Positions 61,854 through 64,000 of a stretch of DNA of 64,000 nt are shown here, in pieces (position 1 is the first letter of the stretch; every line of letters begins with the position of its first letter). Under the pieces are notes generated by a model. It saw only the letters and a program-made list of their open reading frames with translations. It was not told where the DNA came from and did not search any database. Origin of the DNA: Chlamydoabsidia padenii (taxonomy: Eukaryota; Mucoromycota; Mucoromycetes; Mucorales; Cunninghamellaceae); contig JAIWND010000015.1 of NCBI GenBank assembly GCA_025330725.1, forward strand, positions 248,001-312,000, written 5' to 3'. The position numbers were made by a program, and so were the translations under genes.

Positions 61854-63655
61854 ATGTTATTCCTCAATACGAATACAAGGAAAAGATCAACTTTGATTGC
61901 TATCACTATTTTATCCATCTTGTTTATTTGTCTACAACTCCTTCCATACGAATATAACGATTTACCGTTACCAAACAATATTCTCAGCTGGGGCAACGAA
62001 TACTCTGACCAACAACAAGAAGAAAACAAGCCTGAAGATACAGTCAACCCCTCATTAAATAATGGTGATCAAGCAACAACAAGTGACGAAAAATACCTCA
62101 CCTACTTGCCATATTCTCGATTCTCTAATCAACGGGGCACACTACAGAATGCAGCCCTTTTAGCCAAGTATCTCGATAGGACACTGGTGGTCCCCCCCAT
62201 GTTTCTAGGATATGCGAATGGTTGGTCTCCTGGTCCCTTACTTTATCCTATCCTCGAACATATGACTGATCCCCGACTACAAGATACCTGTTTTGATGAT
62301 AATGGTGACCTTATACCGGCGGAACCTACTCTCAGTCCTGATGAATCCATCTTTTTTGGCTGCTCCAACTTTACTGATTATGCCATGGTCCCTTGGAGTG
62401 CTGTGACCGACTTGAATCTATTAACACGACCCGAAGAAAAAGGAGGCCTTGGGATTAAAGTCATGGAACGATCGGATATGTCTCTTACCACTCTACGACA
62501 AGAATTAGGGTTGACTGATGACAAGGATGTGTATTTGATGGAGGATTCCTCGGTAAGTAAAGTAAACTAGTAGGTTAAATACGATTGTTCAAAGTATATA
62601 CTCACCCTTATTATTATATGATAGAGATATCAATGGCACTTTTATCAAGACGATGGACAACCTATACAACCAAATCCACGATATCAGAATGAAGTCTCCT
62701 TGACTCAACTTGGTAACTATGAACAACGATTGTTACACTTTTATGGTATTTTTGGATTTGATCGAATTCGCCTGACATCACCAGAAAGCGAAGAATACCG
62801 ACTACGAATACAACAGGCTTTGCTCTTCAACCACCCTTCGATAATGGACGCATCCTCGATTATTCTCGAACAACTATTGGATGGATTGGAAAGGAATAAG
62901 ACGGATATCATGCCATTGGATTCAAGCCAAGCACATGGACAGACCTCTAAGAACAAGACTCTACCTCGGTTTGTGGCTGCTCATGTACGTGCGGGGGATG
63001 CTGATTTTTTAAAGGGATTGAAGGATCGTGTACCAGAATTCGTACAACAATTATGGGCTATTATGACAGGATCTGAAACGACAATCAACGATTTGATTGG
63101 GAACTCGAATAATATACAGCCGAACAGTACCACTACCAAACAACAGCAACCAACAGCATCATCATCATCATCGTCAACATCCATACGATTACCTAAAGCA
63201 CCAGCATCGATACAAAAACAATTGGGACATTTGGGGTTACAGGATCGACTCGAACGATGTGCAGCGTTGGAACAAATGATACTTTATGTGGCAACAGATG
63301 CTCCTACACCAAGAAGCAATCCTGATTTGAAACCAATCTTTGATGCATTCCCTTGTACTTTTGTCATGGCGGATTTTGAAAAATCAACTTGGTACCAACC
63401 TCTTACCACCATCAAATCAACACTGGATCCTCATAAACCTTTGGCAGAACATTTGGTGATGTTTGTCGATGCTACTGTTTGTGCTTGGGCTGAACGGTTT
63501 GTTGGCACCAGGACATCCACCTTCTCTGTAAGTAACACACAGAAAAAAAAAAGACCCTTTTACTCATCCCTTCTTCTTCTTTGTAGAATTATATTATTCA
63601 ATATCGCCATGCCATTGTAGACAGGATCATTGAAGATGAAGACTTTGGATCATAG
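61854..63655 (+). CDS. CigA-like putative O-fucosyltransferase, type II membrane protein
   Basis: Three exons (61854-62552, 62625-63527, 63587-63655) give 556 residues. The N-terminus has a basic cytoplasmic stub (NTNTRKRS) and one membrane anchor (TLIAITILSILFICLQLL), a typical Golgi type II layout. The luminal part carries GDP-fucose O-fucosyltransferase-like motifs: YLPYSRFSNQRGTLQNAALL near the start, FVAAHVRAGD in the centre (the GDP-binding HxRxGD), and VGTRTSTFS near the C-terminus, all separated by the usual spacing. A Ser/Gln/Thr-rich insert (63120-63180) is a local addition. Donor and acceptor substrates are inferred from family. The ATG at 61854 is chosen because the upstream in-frame codon is TTG. 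Confidence 0.85.
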
Positions 63656-64000
63656 CCTTTTGTTTAGTATAGTATAGTTTTTAGTTTATAGAACATTTGT
63701 ATATAAAGAAACCAACGATCCACATCCCCCCTCTCATTTTATTAATTCTTTTTGAATAAAATCAAATTTATATTGTCTTCTTGTTTTAATATGTCCTACC
63801 TATGTATATAACGATATATTCCACATGATTTTGGTTGAGTGGATTTATCACCTCTCTCCATACACCAAGAAACCTTACCTTCAGGAGTTTAAATATTCCC
63901 AAAAGAGTAACGGTCGCATAATGTTAATAAAAAAGTTAAGAGACAATTAAACAAATTAGATCAATACAAAAGCTGTTTTATTATTATTTAGAATACAGAT
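63656..64000. other. Right-edge 3' flank
   Basis: No gene seen. It contains the CigA-like 3' flank with GAATAAAATCAAA near 63754 and AT-rich sequence to the window end. Confidence 0.4.

Overview
This window is eukaryotic and fits an early-diverging, filamentous fungus of the Mucoromycota (Mucorales-like). The reasons are: AT-rich sequence; genes split by many short introns (about 50-80 nt) with GTAAGT-type donors and CTAAC/CTAAT branch points; long A/T homopolymers in introns; and a gene set that is fungal but not yeast-like (SMG8, ADAM protease, CENP-S, U11/U12-20K, CigA-like fucosyltransferase, GPI-anchored chitin deacetylase). The assignment is inference; no marker gene such as rRNA is present. 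No rRNA, tRNA, CRISPR array, transposase or plasmid feature was found.

Layout. 0-6 kb: a small signal-peptide/TM protein and an SSD1-type RNA-binding pseudo-RNase II (both minus). 6-10 kb: tRNA adenosine deaminase ADAT1/TAD1 (minus) and a PCL/Pho85-type cyclin (plus). 10-11.2 kb: a gene-free block of diverged tandem repeats. 11.7-15.4 kb: PMP3 proteolipid (minus), a tiny hypothetical gene (minus), CENP-S/MHF1 (plus), chitin deacetylase (minus). 15.4-19.1 kb: a gene-poor stretch holding a decayed GID4 relic. 19-25 kb: a low-complexity hypothetical protein, mitochondrial [2Fe-2S] ferredoxin, EMG1/NEP1 (all plus), and a Nudix protein with a degenerate Nudix box (minus). 26-35 kb: SMG8 and a PPP4R1-like HEAT protein (minus). 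36-40 kb: PAPS reductase and a hypothetical low-complexity protein (plus). 40-46 kb: a class V myosin carrying at least three frameshifts and four in-frame stops. 46-51 kb: a WW-domain protein (plus), an Opi1-type repressor (minus), ZMAT5/U11-U12-20K (plus). 51-64 kb: a membrane-anchored ADAM metalloprotease, an unknown single-exon protein, a TBC1D15/Gyp7-type Rab GAP (all minus) and a CigA/O-fucosyltransferase-like type II membrane protein (plus).

The genes do not form a pathway; they are mostly single-copy housekeeping loci. RNA biology is well represented (SSD1, ADAT1, EMG1, SMG8, ZMAT5). Phosphatase/kinase control (PPP4R1, cyclin), cell-surface enzymes (chitin deacetylase, ADAM, CigA) and vesicle traffic (myosin V relic, Gyp7) make up most of the rest.

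The most unusual non-genic signal is a recurring short element, close to TTTCAAATCCCGCC (reverse GGCGGGATTTGAAA). It lies about 70-180 bp upstream of most starts and also in several gene-free and convergent gaps. It occurs in direct, tandem and near-perfect inverted arrangements, and heads each unit of the tandem repeat at 10.4-11.2 kb. I do not recognise it.
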